Shown: piece after piece, positions 51,650 through 59,975 of the stretch
Position numbering within the stretch: the first letter of the stretch is position 1
How the letters are laid out: each line of letters opens with the position of its first letter
Assembly (NCBI GenBank): GCA_958295875.1
Contig: OY282379.1
Span: 1,674,001 to 1,738,000, forward strand
Source: an uncultured Pseudomonadales bacterium
GTDB lineage: Bacteria; Pseudomonadota; Gammaproteobacteria; Pseudomonadales; Azotimanducaceae
Length of the DNA stretch: 64,000 nucleotides
Direction of reading: 5' to 3'
Notes under the pieces: model-generated
Seen by the model: the letters and a program-made list of their open reading frames with translations, nothing else
Databases searched by the model: none
Told to the model about the DNA's origin: nothing
Position numbers and translations under genes: made by a program

Positions 51650-52873
51650 TCAGCTGGTGAGTTCGGCCGGCGCATCGAGGAAATCCAGGTTCACGCCGTC
51701 TTGAACCGTGCCGGGATGCCCAAGGTCTCGCGCGCGCATCACGGCGGTGTTGCCGAAGCGCAGCAGCAATCCGTCCACGGTGGCGTCGAGGCGCCGGCGA
51801 ACGTCATCCTCAAAGAAATCCAGTTGCGTGGGGCCCTTTCGTTCAGAGAAGGAGAACGCAGCCATCCCGACCAGACGGAACGGGCCAGGGTGCTCGAAGC
51901 GGGGCAGGAGCGATTTGGCGACGGCTAGGAAGGCGGTGCCGGAGTCGGACGGGGTGCGCAGACGACGTTGGCGGGTGAGCATTTGGAACCGCGCCGTCTT
52001 GAGGCGTATGCGGATGGCGCCCGCCAGCCATCCCTTCGCGCGCGTGCGGCGAGCGATGCGCTCGGCCGAACGGCGCAGATGCAGCTCGATGTCTTCACGC
52101 CGGGAGACATCCGCATCGAGGGTGCGGTCTGAACCGATGCTCTTGGCGACGCGGGCGCGGTGAACGGGGCGCGGGTCCCGCGCATTGGCAAGCTCGTGAA
52201 AGCGCAGGCCCAGCCCGCCAAGCCGCTCGTGCAGGAATCGCGTGTCTGCCGCAGCGACGTCACCGATGGTGGCCAACCCCAGCCCAACGAGGGCCGCGGC
52301 TGTCTTTGGCCCGGCGCCCCACAATTTCGCCACCGGCAGCGGCGCCAGCCACGCCTTCGCCTGCTGTGGCGGCACGATGGTGAGGCCGTCCGGTTTGTCG
52401 TGGGCGCTTGCCGCCTTCGCGACATGCTTCGTGCTGGAGATGCCGACGGAGATGTTCAGCCCCGTCGCTTCCCGAACGGCCGCCTTCAAGCGCTGGCCCA
52501 TGGCCGCCGGCGGCCCGAAGATGCCCTCGGCGCCGGACATGTCGAGAAACGCCTCATCCAGTGAAAGGGCTTCCACCTTGGGCGAGAAATCTGCAAACGT
52601 CGCCATCACTTGCTGCGACACTTCCTGATAGCGGGCGAACCGCGGCGGCGCCATCACGGCATGGGGGCACAGCCGGCGGGCCTGCGCCACCGGCATCGCG
52701 CTGCCGACGCCGTGCCGCCGCGCTTCATAGCTGGCTGCCAGCACCACGCCCCGATGGCTGTTTGGCCCCACCAGCACAGGTCGGCCACGCAGCCGAGAGT
52801 TGTCCCGCTGCTCCACGGAGGCATAAAAGGCGTCCATGTCTGCGTGGAGAACGATGCGAGGCCAGCCCTGCAT
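51650..52873 (-). CDS. dinB: DNA polymerase IV (Y-family)
   Basis: Translesion polymerase of 407 residues. The palm shows HADMDAFYASVEQ (D12 as first metal ligand) and LSLDEAFLDMSG (second Asp-Glu pair), then GISSTKHVAKAASAHDKPDG, the helix-hairpin-helix WGAGPKTAAALVGLGL, and the little-finger domain to the end. It is longer than E. coli DinB (351), with an extended little finger and tail (DFFEDDVRRRLDATVD). The ATG at 52873 is fixed by a LexA box 15 bases upstream. No beta-clamp motif was searched for by computation. Confidence 0.94.
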   Translation of the reverse strand: MQGWPRIVLHADMDAFYASVEQRDNSRLRGRPVLVGPNSHRGVVLAASYEARRHGVGSAMPVAQARRLCPHAVMAPPRFARYQEVSQQVMATFADFSPKVEALSLDEAFLDMSGAEGIFGPPAAMGQRLKAAVREATGLNISVGISSTKHVAKAASAHDKPDGLTIVPPQQAKAWLAPLPVAKLWGAGPKTAAALVGLGLATIGDVAAADTRFLHERLGGLGLRFHELANARDPRPVHRARVAKSIGSDRTLDADVSRREDIELHLRRSAERIARRTRAKGWLAGAIRIRLKTARFQMLTRQRRLRTPSDSGTAFLAVAKSLLPRFEHPGPFRLVGMAAFSFSERKGPTQLDFFEDDVRRRLDATVDGLLLRFGNTAVMRARDLGHPGTVQDGVNLDFLDAPAELTS

Positions 52874-52887
52874 GGTCTCGCATGATA

Positions 52888-52903
52888 CTGTATGCAATAT
52901 CAG
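52888..52903. promoter_or_regulatory. LexA (SOS) box in front of dinB
   Basis: The sequence CTGTATGCAATATCAG has the CTG-N10-CAG frame and AT-rich centre of the gammaproteobacterial LexA consensus CTGTATATATATACAG. It sits 15 bases before the dinB ATG, between dinB and the gene upstream, so it should repress dinB until DNA damage. Confidence 0.85.
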
Positions 52904-52916
52904 TTTTGCGGCGGTT

Positions 52917-54593
52917 TCACCGTCCGCTGTGCGCGTCGTTGCGCTTGGGAGGTGCGACGACCCGCCGTGGCGGTGCCACCCGCGGCGGTGCGGCTCGGGG
53001 GGCTGCGCGCGGCGTTGGCCGAGCTCGCGGCGGTGCAGCGCGGGGAGTTGGGCGTGGCGTTGGCCGAGCTCGCGGCGCGGTCGCTGGGCGCGGGATGGCC
53101 GCTCTTGGAACGTGGCGTGGCGGGCTCCGGCGCGGTGCGGAGATAGCTGCCGGTGGTCGCCGCGGGGAAGCACCGGCCAGCGGCCGCGTCGGCAGGGTGT
53201 TCATGTTCGGCAACCGCGTGGTGGCTCTGGGCGGCGCGGCCCTGCTCCCCACGCCAATGGCACGCGGCGCTGAAGTTGGCCGCGGCGCCCTGCGCGGCTC
53301 ACTGCGGGTGGCGTGAAGGGATGGCCGTGGCGCCACGCGGGGGTTTGCTGTCGTGCGCCAAGATGTGGTCGGCGCTGTCTCAACTCTGGGCGTCGGAGTT
53401 TGGCTCCGCGTAATGGTCGGCTTTGGCCGCGCTGGCAGCGTCGTCGCCGGAGCTTGATTGGCGCCTCGTCGCTCGCTGGCGGGCGGCTCGGTGCCGCGTG
53501 TCGGGACGGTCGAACGCGAGAGGCCGCGTGGCGAACCGGACATGATCGGCTGCAACGTCAGTGCGCCGGGGGCGGGGCCGTCCACTACATCAGGCGTTAG
53601 GACGGGGAGGTGTGGCGCTCTGGGGATTGGTGTGCGCGGTGGCTTGGGTGGGGCTGCTGCATGGGTCGATTCCGCCGGCAGGAGCCGTGTTGGCGGCCCG
53701 TCCAAAGGTGCCGGACGAGACGTCACCCACGGTTCATGGCGGGGTTCCGCAGCGGCCACGGCCGTTGGATGCTCGGTTTCCGTTTCTGCTTGTCTGCGTG
53801 GGCGGTCGCGATGCCGGTCGTCCCTGCGCCGCCGGTCACGATCGCCCCGGTAGCGACGGTCTCGGTCTAGCCGATGGCGCCGATCATGCCGATGCCGGTC
53901 GCGAAAGCGATGCCCCCGATAACCGCGATGGTCTCGGTAGATGTAAACGGGGTACCAAGTTGGATAGCGCTCATAGTGCAGCGGGTGGTAGCGGTCGCGC
54001 CAATGGGGGTACTCGCGGATGATGACGGTGTGCGCCGTGTGTTCTCGCTCATCGTGCGCCGATTCGTCTTCGACATAGGCGCTGGCGGGCAGCGCCGGCT
54101 CCACAGGCGCCCGCGCCAAACGAGCCCGTTGGCATTCAGCCACGAGGTTCGCAAAGCCGTCGAAAAACGCTGCGGTGAAACCTGCGTCGCGCAACCGATC
54201 GGCGGCTTCGTCGTCAAGGGCTTCGCACATGTTGCGATGGCGGACGAATTTCAGGATGGACGCTTCAGGAAGCCCTGCTTGCTGCAACGCCAGCAGCGGC
54301 TGCGCGTCCGTCGCCGAGTACTCGTTCGGCGCCACGCCGCCATCGTCGAGGAGCCGGTGGATGATGGCTTGCGACACCTCCGCTTCCTTGAGTGCCTTCA
54401 CGCCGTCCGCGTCGAGCTCGAAACGGGCGCCCGTCACGTCCATGAGGCGGATGATCTCTGCCTCCTCGTAGCCGCCCTCCGTCATCTGGATGACGTCGAA
54501 CAGCGACAGCGCCAGCGCGGACGGGGCGCAGTAGGCGCCGAGGCCGAGCAGCGCCCAAGCGAAGCGGCGGTGGAAGGGCAGGCGTGACTTCAT
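52917..54593 (-). CDS. secreted protein with a His/Arg/Asp-rich segment and a long Pro/Arg/Ala-rich tail
   Basis: I do not recognise this 558-residue protein. It has a signal peptide (residues about 5-30, ending ALALS), an acidic helical N-terminal part (FDVIQMTEGGYEEAEIIRLM, ADGVKALKEAEVSQAIIHRL), a segment near residues 200-265 very rich in His, Arg, Tyr and Asp (HYERYPTWYPVYIYRDHRGY, DRHRHDRRH), and then about 290 residues of low-complexity Pro/Arg/Thr/Ala sequence with repeats such as RARPTPRAA. A 22-base DNA repeat occurs at 53011 and 53056. The ATG at 54593 has GGAG upstream. It could bind metal, RNA or polyanions outside the membrane; that is a guess. dinB lies immediately downstream. 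Confidence 0.7.
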   Translation of the reverse strand: MKSRLPFHRRFAWALLGLGAYCAPSALALSLFDVIQMTEGGYEEAEIIRLMDVTGARFELDADGVKALKEAEVSQAIIHRLLDDGGVAPNEYSATDAQPLLALQQAGLPEASILKFVRHRNMCEALDDEAADRLRDAGFTAAFFDGFANLVAECQRARLARAPVEPALPASAYVEDESAHDEREHTAHTVIIREYPHWRDRYHPLHYERYPTWYPVYIYRDHRGYRGHRFRDRHRHDRRHRLDRDRRYRGDRDRRRRDDRHRDRPRRQAETETEHPTAVAAAEPRHEPWVTSRPAPLDGPPTRLLPAESTHAAAPPKPPRTPIPRAPHLPVLTPDVVDGPAPGALTLQPIMSGSPRGLSRSTVPTRGTEPPASERRGANQAPATTLPARPKPTITRSQTPTPRVETAPTTSWRTTANPRVAPRPSLHATRSEPRRAPRPTSAPRAIGVGSRAAPPRATTRLPNMNTLPTRPLAGASPRRPPAAISAPRRSPPRHVPRAAIPRPATAPRARPTPRPTPRAAPPRARPTPRAAPRAAPPRVAPPRRVVAPPKRNDAHSGR

Positions 54594-54818
54594 GGGAGGC
54601 TCCATTCCGTTCGCTTGCAGTATAGGCACCGTGGGGTGCCCGTGCGGCCCGGCCGGCCGCGGCGTTTAGGGGCCGTTCAGGGAACGCGGCCAGTGCGGGC
54701 CGGAGGCGCCGCTGCCGAAAGGGACCGCCCAAGCTCCGCGGTTAGAATCTCGCTCATACCCCGCCGCGGCCGCCTCCGGGCCGCTGGGCGGCCGTCGCAA
54801 CGTCAATAGGAACGCTCC

Positions 54819-55850
54819 ATGACCATTCGCCAACGCATCGCCCTGCGCGGCGCACCGGGATCCCCGTACACCCGCAAGATGCTCGCCGTGCTCCGCTATC
54901 GACGCATCCCCTACCGCTTTCTGGTGGGGGGCATCGGCTCGCTGCCCGAAGACTTGCCACGCCCCAAGGTGGAACTCCTGCCAACGTTCTACTTCGAGAC
55001 GCCCGATGGCGAGTTGGAGGCGGTGGTGGACTCAACCCCAATCATCCGCCGCTTGGAGGACGAGGCGCTTGGGCGCAGCGTCTTGCCCGAAGATCCGGCA
55101 GTGGCGTTCCTGAACTACTTGCTGGAAGACTACGCGGACGAGTGGCTCACCAAGGCGATGTTCCACTACCGCTGGCATTACGCGGCGGACATCGAACTCG
55201 CCGGCGAAGTGTTGCCGCGTTGGCGAAACCTGACGGGCACGGATGTCGAGATCGCCCCGCAAGCGCGCTTCGTACGGGAGCGGCAGATCGGGCGCCTCTA
55301 CGTGGTCGGCAGCAATGAGGTGACCGCGCCCGTCATCGAAGCGAGCTACGAGCGCTTCCTGCAATGCCTGAACGCATGCATCCAAGATGGGCCGTTCCTG
55401 TTTGGCCGCCGCCCCGCCTCGGCCGATTTCGGGTTGTTCGGGCAATTGACGCAACTTGCCAACTTTGATCCCACCCCATCGCGGCTCACCGAAGCGAACG
55501 CCCCGCGCGTGCTCGCTTGGGTGCAAGCAGTGGAAGACCTCTCCGGGCTCGAACCGGAAGCTGGCCACTGGGTGGATCGAGATGCCCTGCCAGACTCCTT
55601 GCGCGCCCTGCTCACCGAGGTTGGTCGAACGCATGTGCCGGCGCTGCTCGCCAACGCCCGCGCCATCGACGCCGGCGCCGAGCAGGTGGAGACGGAGATC
55701 GATGGCCAAACGTGGGTGCAGCAGCCCTTCCCCTACCAAGCCAAGTGCCTGCAGTGGGTGCGACAGGAGTACGCCCGCCTAGACACCGAAGACCGCGCCT
55801 GCGTGGATGAGGCGCTGGCCGGCACGGGATGCATGGCGTTGTTTGGCTGA
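54819..55850 (+). CDS. glutathione S-transferase family protein
   Basis: A 343-residue two-domain GST relative. The thioredoxin-like N-terminal domain reads GAPGSPYTRKMLAVLRYRRI, with LLPTFYF and the binding turn VVDSTPIIRRLED. The all-helical C-terminal domain carries QDGPFLFGRRPASADFGLFG (the N-capping box Ser-x-x-Asp). At 343 residues it is about 100 longer than classic GSTs; the extra part at the end (about 240-343) is not identified. It diverges from the secreted protein across a 225-base gap with no clear promoter. Confidence 0.82.
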   Translation: MTIRQRIALRGAPGSPYTRKMLAVLRYRRIPYRFLVGGIGSLPEDLPRPKVELLPTFYFETPDGELEAVVDSTPIIRRLEDEALGRSVLPEDPAVAFLNYLLEDYADEWLTKAMFHYRWHYAADIELAGEVLPRWRNLTGTDVEIAPQARFVRERQIGRLYVVGSNEVTAPVIEASYERFLQCLNACIQDGPFLFGRRPASADFGLFGQLTQLANFDPTPSRLTEANAPRVLAWVQAVEDLSGLEPEAGHWVDRDALPDSLRALLTEVGRTHVPALLANARAIDAGAEQVETEIDGQTWVQQPFPYQAKCLQWVRQEYARLDTEDRACVDEALAGTGCMALFG

Positions 55851-55951
55851 GAGGCGAGGGCGCGGCGGGCGAGCGCTGGGCAAGGCGGCCTAGTGGACAA
55901 AGTAGAGGGGGAATGCCATATGCGCGAACGCTACATGCTTGGAGGTCGAAC

Positions 55952-56896
55952 ATGACTAACAAGTTCCCTTGCTACCCGCGTGCTCCGTCCAAGGAGTTGG
56001 TGGCATTACTGAAGTCGGGAGAGTTCTTGCGGCCATTGATTGATCTGAATAAGCGCGAAGTGCGGGGCTTGCGCCTCGACGTGCATTTTCGTGCGGATGA
56101 TTGGGTTGCAGTGTACTGTGGCCTAGCAAACATCTTGAAAGTTCGGCTAAGCCCTACGAAGGAGACCATCGAAGTCACGGCGGCCGAGACCTATAGCCAA
56201 CAATGTCAAGCTCTTTTTTGCGAGAGGCCTGTCGGTGATCCGGGATTTGGGGAAGCCCTAGACGCCTACATTGATGTGCTGGAGGTCGAACCACGCTACA
56301 CCGAAGGAGAAGGACGTGTACAACTCAATTGGTCGAAGGAGGCAAACTATTGGGCAACACTTGACAGAGAAGCTGAGTTGAGTTACGGGACAACGGATCG
56401 TCTGATGAGATATGTCAATTGTTCCGAGGTTGTCGATGCTCGCGAAGAATTGGCTCGCACTATCAATGCAGACGATAAGACTTGGAAAAAGCTAAATCAA
56501 GATGAGAAGCCCCGTAAGCTCGATTTGCTAGCGTGTGGTCGTGAGGGCAAATTAGTGCTCATTGAAGTTAAGCCGGATGTCTCAAAGTACTATGCACCAA
56601 TTCAACTATTGCACTATGTTTGGGAATGGTCTATGGCATTGCGGGACAACAGCCATTTGCTGGCTGAATTGCAGGTACTGATCGACAAGAGGGCGGAACT
56701 TGGGCTATCGGCTGCGTCTGTGCGCCTTATCGGCGGCATCCGACCAGTCGTTGCCATCGGTGAGGGGGGCGGTAGCGAGGAGACTCGGCGTCGGTACAAC
56801 AAGGTGCTCGAAGTGGTAAACGGGCACTTGCCACCCGAAGTTTCGCAAATGGAGATATGGCGGCACAGGAACGGGAAGCCAGTGCGTCTCTGCTGA
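55952..56896 (+). CDS. orphan PD-(D/E)XK nuclease-like protein in an AT-richer island
   Basis: A 314-residue protein not recognised as a named family. Its C-terminal part has a PD-(D/E)XK core: KLDLLACGREGKLVLIEVKP gives D191 and E205-x-K207, followed by Q218 in PIQLLHYVWEW. The N-terminal 180 residues are mixed alpha/beta with an acidic helix region (EALDAYIDVLEVE). Base composition and codon use are clearly AT-richer than both neighbours, so recent transfer is likely. A GGAGG site precedes the ATG. An 11-codon frame (MRERYMLGGRT) just upstream ends in a TGA that overlaps this ATG. No methylase or helicase partner is adjacent. Confidence 0.65.
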   Translation: MTNKFPCYPRAPSKELVALLKSGEFLRPLIDLNKREVRGLRLDVHFRADDWVAVYCGLANILKVRLSPTKETIEVTAAETYSQQCQALFCERPVGDPGFGEALDAYIDVLEVEPRYTEGEGRVQLNWSKEANYWATLDREAELSYGTTDRLMRYVNCSEVVDAREELARTINADDKTWKKLNQDEKPRKLDLLACGREGKLVLIEVKPDVSKYYAPIQLLHYVWEWSMALRDNSHLLAELQVLIDKRAELGLSAASVRLIGGIRPVVAIGEGGGSEETRRRYNKVLEVVNGHLPPEVSQMEIWRHRNGKPVRLC

Positions 56897-57080
56897 AAGA
56901 CTGGCGGTGGAGAAAGGGACACCACCATCGGATGGGGCAACCGTTGGGCCGCTAGGGCCCGTTGCGGACGGTCCCGTCTGGGTTGTGCCGGTCGTCGCGT
57001 TAAGGCCTAGGCTGGCGCCCGTCGCCCAAACCGACTAACTTTGCGTTCCGGATTGGGGTGTTGGGCAGGGGGTGCAGGGG

Positions 57081-57842
57081 ATGCGGGTTGCGGACAAAGT
57101 GGTGGTGGTGACGGGCGGTGCCAGCGGCATCGGGCGCGAGTTAGCGCGCATTTTCGCCGGCCAAGAGCAGGCCAAGCACGTCGTCGTGGCGGATTTGGAC
57201 GGTTCTGGCGCCGCGGCCGTGGCGGATGAGATCGGCGGCACCTCAATGCAGGTGGATGTGGGCCAAGAAGCGGACATCGTCGAGCTCATCGAGCGCACGG
57301 AGCGGGACTTGGGGCCCATCGACCTCTTCTGTTCCAACGCCGGCATCGGCCTCGGCAAGGGCATCGACGAGCCGGACGAAGTGTGGGACACCATTTGGCG
57401 CGTGAACACCCTGTCCCACGTCTGGGCCGCCCGCCACTTGGTGCCGCGCATGACGTTGCGTGGCGGCGGTTACCTATTCAGCACCGCTTCCGCTGCTGGC
57501 TTGCTCACGCAGGTCGGCTCGGTCACTTACGCGGTGACGAAACACGCCGCGGTCGCCCTCGCCGAGTGGCTGTCCATCACCCATCATCGGGATGGCATTC
57601 GTTGCACCGTGCTCTGTCCACAGGCGGTGCGCACGGGCATGACCGCTGGCGGCACGGGCGTGGCTGGGGTGGATGGCATGCTCGAACCAGACGTGGTGGC
57701 GCAAGTGTGTGTAGACGCCATCGCGGAAGAGCGCTTCTTCGCCCTGCCGCATGAGAACGTGAAGGAGTACATGCGCCGCAAAGCGACGGACCCGGACCGT
57801 TGGCTCAAGGGCATGCGACGTTTGCAGGACGTGTACGGATAG
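57081..57842 (+). CDS. short-chain dehydrogenase/reductase
   Basis: A 253-residue classical SDR. Coenzyme motif VVVTGGASGIGRELARIFA, NAG in LFCSNAGIGLG, catalytic Ser in FSTASAAGL, and Tyr/Lys in VTYAVTKHAAVAL. VVADLD suggests NAD(H). CPQAVRTGMT follows the usual PG region. I use the ATG at 57081; an in-frame GTG nine bases earlier is possible. It converges on the ThDP gene; the 184 bases upstream, after the nuclease gene, contain nothing I can support. Confidence 0.87.
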   Translation: MRVADKVVVVTGGASGIGRELARIFAGQEQAKHVVVADLDGSGAAAVADEIGGTSMQVDVGQEADIVELIERTERDLGPIDLFCSNAGIGLGKGIDEPDEVWDTIWRVNTLSHVWAARHLVPRMTLRGGGYLFSTASAAGLLTQVGSVTYAVTKHAAVALAEWLSITHHRDGIRCTVLCPQAVRTGMTAGGTGVAGVDGMLEPDVVAQVCVDAIAEERFFALPHENVKEYMRRKATDPDRWLKGMRRLQDVYG

Positions 57843-57887
57843 CGGCTGCGGCCGCTCACAGCGGGGCGCTGGCCGTGGCGGCATCCG

Positions 57888-59531
57888 TTACCTAAAGGCC
57901 GAGCGGCGCTCCTCCATGTTGGAGGACACGTCGATCAGCACCGTTTGTCCATCGGCATTGCAACGCTGCGCCTGTTCCAGCGCTGGGCGCATTTCCTCCA
58001 CCGAGCGGACGGTGATGCCCACTGCACCCATGCCCTCGGCGATCTTCGCGTAGTCGCCGCGCATCTTCGAAACGCCGTAGCGCTCGCGCGCCGTCGGAAA
58101 GAACTGCGGCGGGTAGGTGGCCATGCCGCCGTTGTTCAGCACCACGGTGGTGATCGGCAGTCCTTCACGGGCCGCGGTCTCGAGGTCTAGCCCAGACATG
58201 CCGAAGGCGCCGTCGCCCATCATGTTGAGACAGAAGCGCTCTGGATTGGCGAGCTTGGCGCCAATCATGAGCGGGATGCCGAAACCGAGATGCGTCGTCT
58301 TGCCCCAGCCGATGTAGCTGTGCGGTGTCGTTGCCGTGTAGAACGGCACCATCGCGTCGCGCGGGGCGCCGGCGTCGTGGGTGACGATGCTGTTGTCCCG
58401 GTCCAGCGTGGCGTCGATTTCGTGGATCACCCGGTAGGTGTTGAGGGGCGTCTCGTTGGAGTGAAGCAGTGGCTGCCACGTTGCCAACCACTCGGCGCGC
58501 AACGCGGCGATCTCGCCCCTGACGTTGGCGGCGTCCCGGGCGCCGCCGTCGCCGAGCCGGCCTCGCACTGTGTCGATGAGCGCGGCGAGCGTCAGCTTCG
58601 CGTCGCCCGGCAAGGCGATGTCGGCGGCCTCGTCCTTGTTGATTTGCGCCGGATCGTCGGTGTTGTGGATGAGCGTCTTGCCGCGCCGCACAGGTTGGCC
58701 ATAGAACGTGCGGGTGAGGCTCGTTCCCAAGCACAGCATCACGTCCGCTTCTTGGAGCCAACGGTGCGCGGCCAGTGTGGTCATGCCGCTGCCGGCGCCC
58801 AAGGCGAGGGGGTGGGTCTCGTCCATGGCAGACTTGCCGGGCATGGTGCAAAACACCGGCACGCCGACGAGCTCCGCCAAGGTGCGCAACTCCTCCGTGG
58901 CACCCGCGAACAACACGCCGGCGCCAGCCCAGATGACGGGCTTCTTGGCGTTCAGCAACGCTGTCACGGCATCCTCAATGTCTCCTTGGGCGGGCTGTTG
59001 CCGCGCCGCCTTGGGCGACACGTAGCTCAAGCCGCGTTCCGGCACTTCGGCGTGGCAGGCGTCGGCGGTGAGTTCCACCACCACCGGCCCCGGCGGGCCG
59101 TTGCGCAGGGCGTGAAAGGCGCGGCGCATCACGTCGCCCACTTGCGCTGGGTCGTAGATCGCCTCGACGCGCTTGGCGATGCCGCCATAGTTGGCGGCCA
59201 CCGAGAAGTTCGGACGCACATGGATCTCGCGGCGCATCACCCCGCCGGGCAGCACGAGGATGGGCACATTGTCCGCAAACGCCTGCGCCAAGCCGCCCAT
59301 CGCGTTCTCCGCGCCGGCTTGGCTCTGCACTGCCACCACCCCGAAACGCTGCCGGTCGCTCGTGCGGCTGAAGCCGTCGGCGGCCATCACCGCGCCGCGC
59401 TCATGGCGGAACATCACTGGCCGGATGCCGGCCTTGGCGGCGCTCTCGATGAGCGGATTGGAGGGGAAGCACGTCATTGTCTCGACGCCTTCGCGCTTGA
59501 GTATTTCGGTGATGTAGTCGATGCCGTTCAT
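57888..59531 (-). CDS. thiamine pyrophosphate-dependent enzyme (acetolactate synthase-like fold)
   Basis: A 547-residue ThDP enzyme with three domains. The N-terminal PYR domain has RHERGAVMAADGFSR, with the catalytic Glu, and AENAMGGLAQAFADN. The middle domain has KKPVIWAGAGVLFAGATEEL. The C-terminal PP domain has the ThDP/Mg motif GDGAFGM...VLNNGG. It is near acetolactate synthase in layout, but no regulatory subunit gene is next to it and the N-terminus MNGIDYITEILKREGVETM is that of broad ThDP decarboxylases. Substrate not assignable. The ATG at 59531 is preceded by AGGAG at long spacing. Confidence 0.85.
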   Translation of the reverse strand: MNGIDYITEILKREGVETMTCFPSNPLIESAAKAGIRPVMFRHERGAVMAADGFSRTSDRQRFGVVAVQSQAGAENAMGGLAQAFADNVPILVLPGGVMRREIHVRPNFSVAANYGGIAKRVEAIYDPAQVGDVMRRAFHALRNGPPGPVVVELTADACHAEVPERGLSYVSPKAARQQPAQGDIEDAVTALLNAKKPVIWAGAGVLFAGATEELRTLAELVGVPVFCTMPGKSAMDETHPLALGAGSGMTTLAAHRWLQEADVMLCLGTSLTRTFYGQPVRRGKTLIHNTDDPAQINKDEAADIALPGDAKLTLAALIDTVRGRLGDGGARDAANVRGEIAALRAEWLATWQPLLHSNETPLNTYRVIHEIDATLDRDNSIVTHDAGAPRDAMVPFYTATTPHSYIGWGKTTHLGFGIPLMIGAKLANPERFCLNMMGDGAFGMSGLDLETAAREGLPITTVVLNNGGMATYPPQFFPTARERYGVSKMRGDYAKIAEGMGAVGITVRSVEEMRPALEQAQRCNADGQTVLIDVSSNMEERRSAFR

Positions 59532-59671
59532 GCCGGTTTCAAGGCTCCTGCGGGGCTTGTCAAGTTCGCTGCAACCTACCACACCGCGTGCCCCGGCATG
59601 ACTACGACGAGTGCGGCCGGCTGTGCTCGGCTAGTTGATGGTGCCGCGCTGCGCGCGGTGTGGCTGCTAGG

Positions 59672-59842
59672 TCACCCGACGTTTTCGTTGGCCGCCAGCT
59701 GCTCCACGAAGTGCCGATGCGCCGGCGAGTTTGTGCCTGCCGCCAGCGTGGCGAGGGCGGTTGCCAACTCGCCACGGCACAACGCCAAGGTGTCCAGCCA
59801 CAAGCCTGGGATCACTTGCACTTTCGTTCCTGGGCCGGCCAT
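59672..59842 (-). pseudogene. 56-codon frame, probable 3' end of a broken gene
   Basis: The 444-base gap 59532-59975 is otherwise empty. On the minus strand an ATG at 59842 opens a 56-residue frame with coding-like content (KVQVIPGLWLDTLALCRGEL, then SPAHRHFVEQLAANENVG). In another frame just upstream, at about 59842-59960, another stretch also looks coding-like (VIAVSQLAEDGRHL, ERFWRYSGAG). This would fit one small gene split by a frameshift near 59845. I do not recognise it. Confidence 0.35.
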
Positions 59843-59938
59843 GCGGAGCCGGCGCCGGCTCCGGAATAGCGCCAGAACCTCTCGTCAGGGCCGGTCTGGG
59901 ATAGATGCCTGCCGTCTTCGGCCAATTGGGAGACCGCG

Positions 59939-59968
59939 ATGACCGTCGGCGACGCGGTTCACTATACT
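59939..59968 (+). promoter_or_regulatory. possible promoter of the lipoprotein gene
   Basis: A -10 element TATACT at 59963-59968 lies 18 bases after ATGACC at 59939-59944, a partial -35. Transcription would begin only a few bases before the ATG at 59976, so the true start of the protein may be an internal codon. Confidence 0.4.
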
Positions 59969-59975
59969 GGCGCGG

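Noticed and set aside
53011..53077. Two 22-base direct repeats that could look like a mobile-element footprint
   Set aside because: They lie inside the Pro/Arg/Ala-rich coding region and simply encode its peptide repeat.
58290..59942. A 550-codon plus-strand frame opposite the ThDP enzyme
   Set aside because: It is antisense to the ThDP motifs and lacks any recognisable domain.
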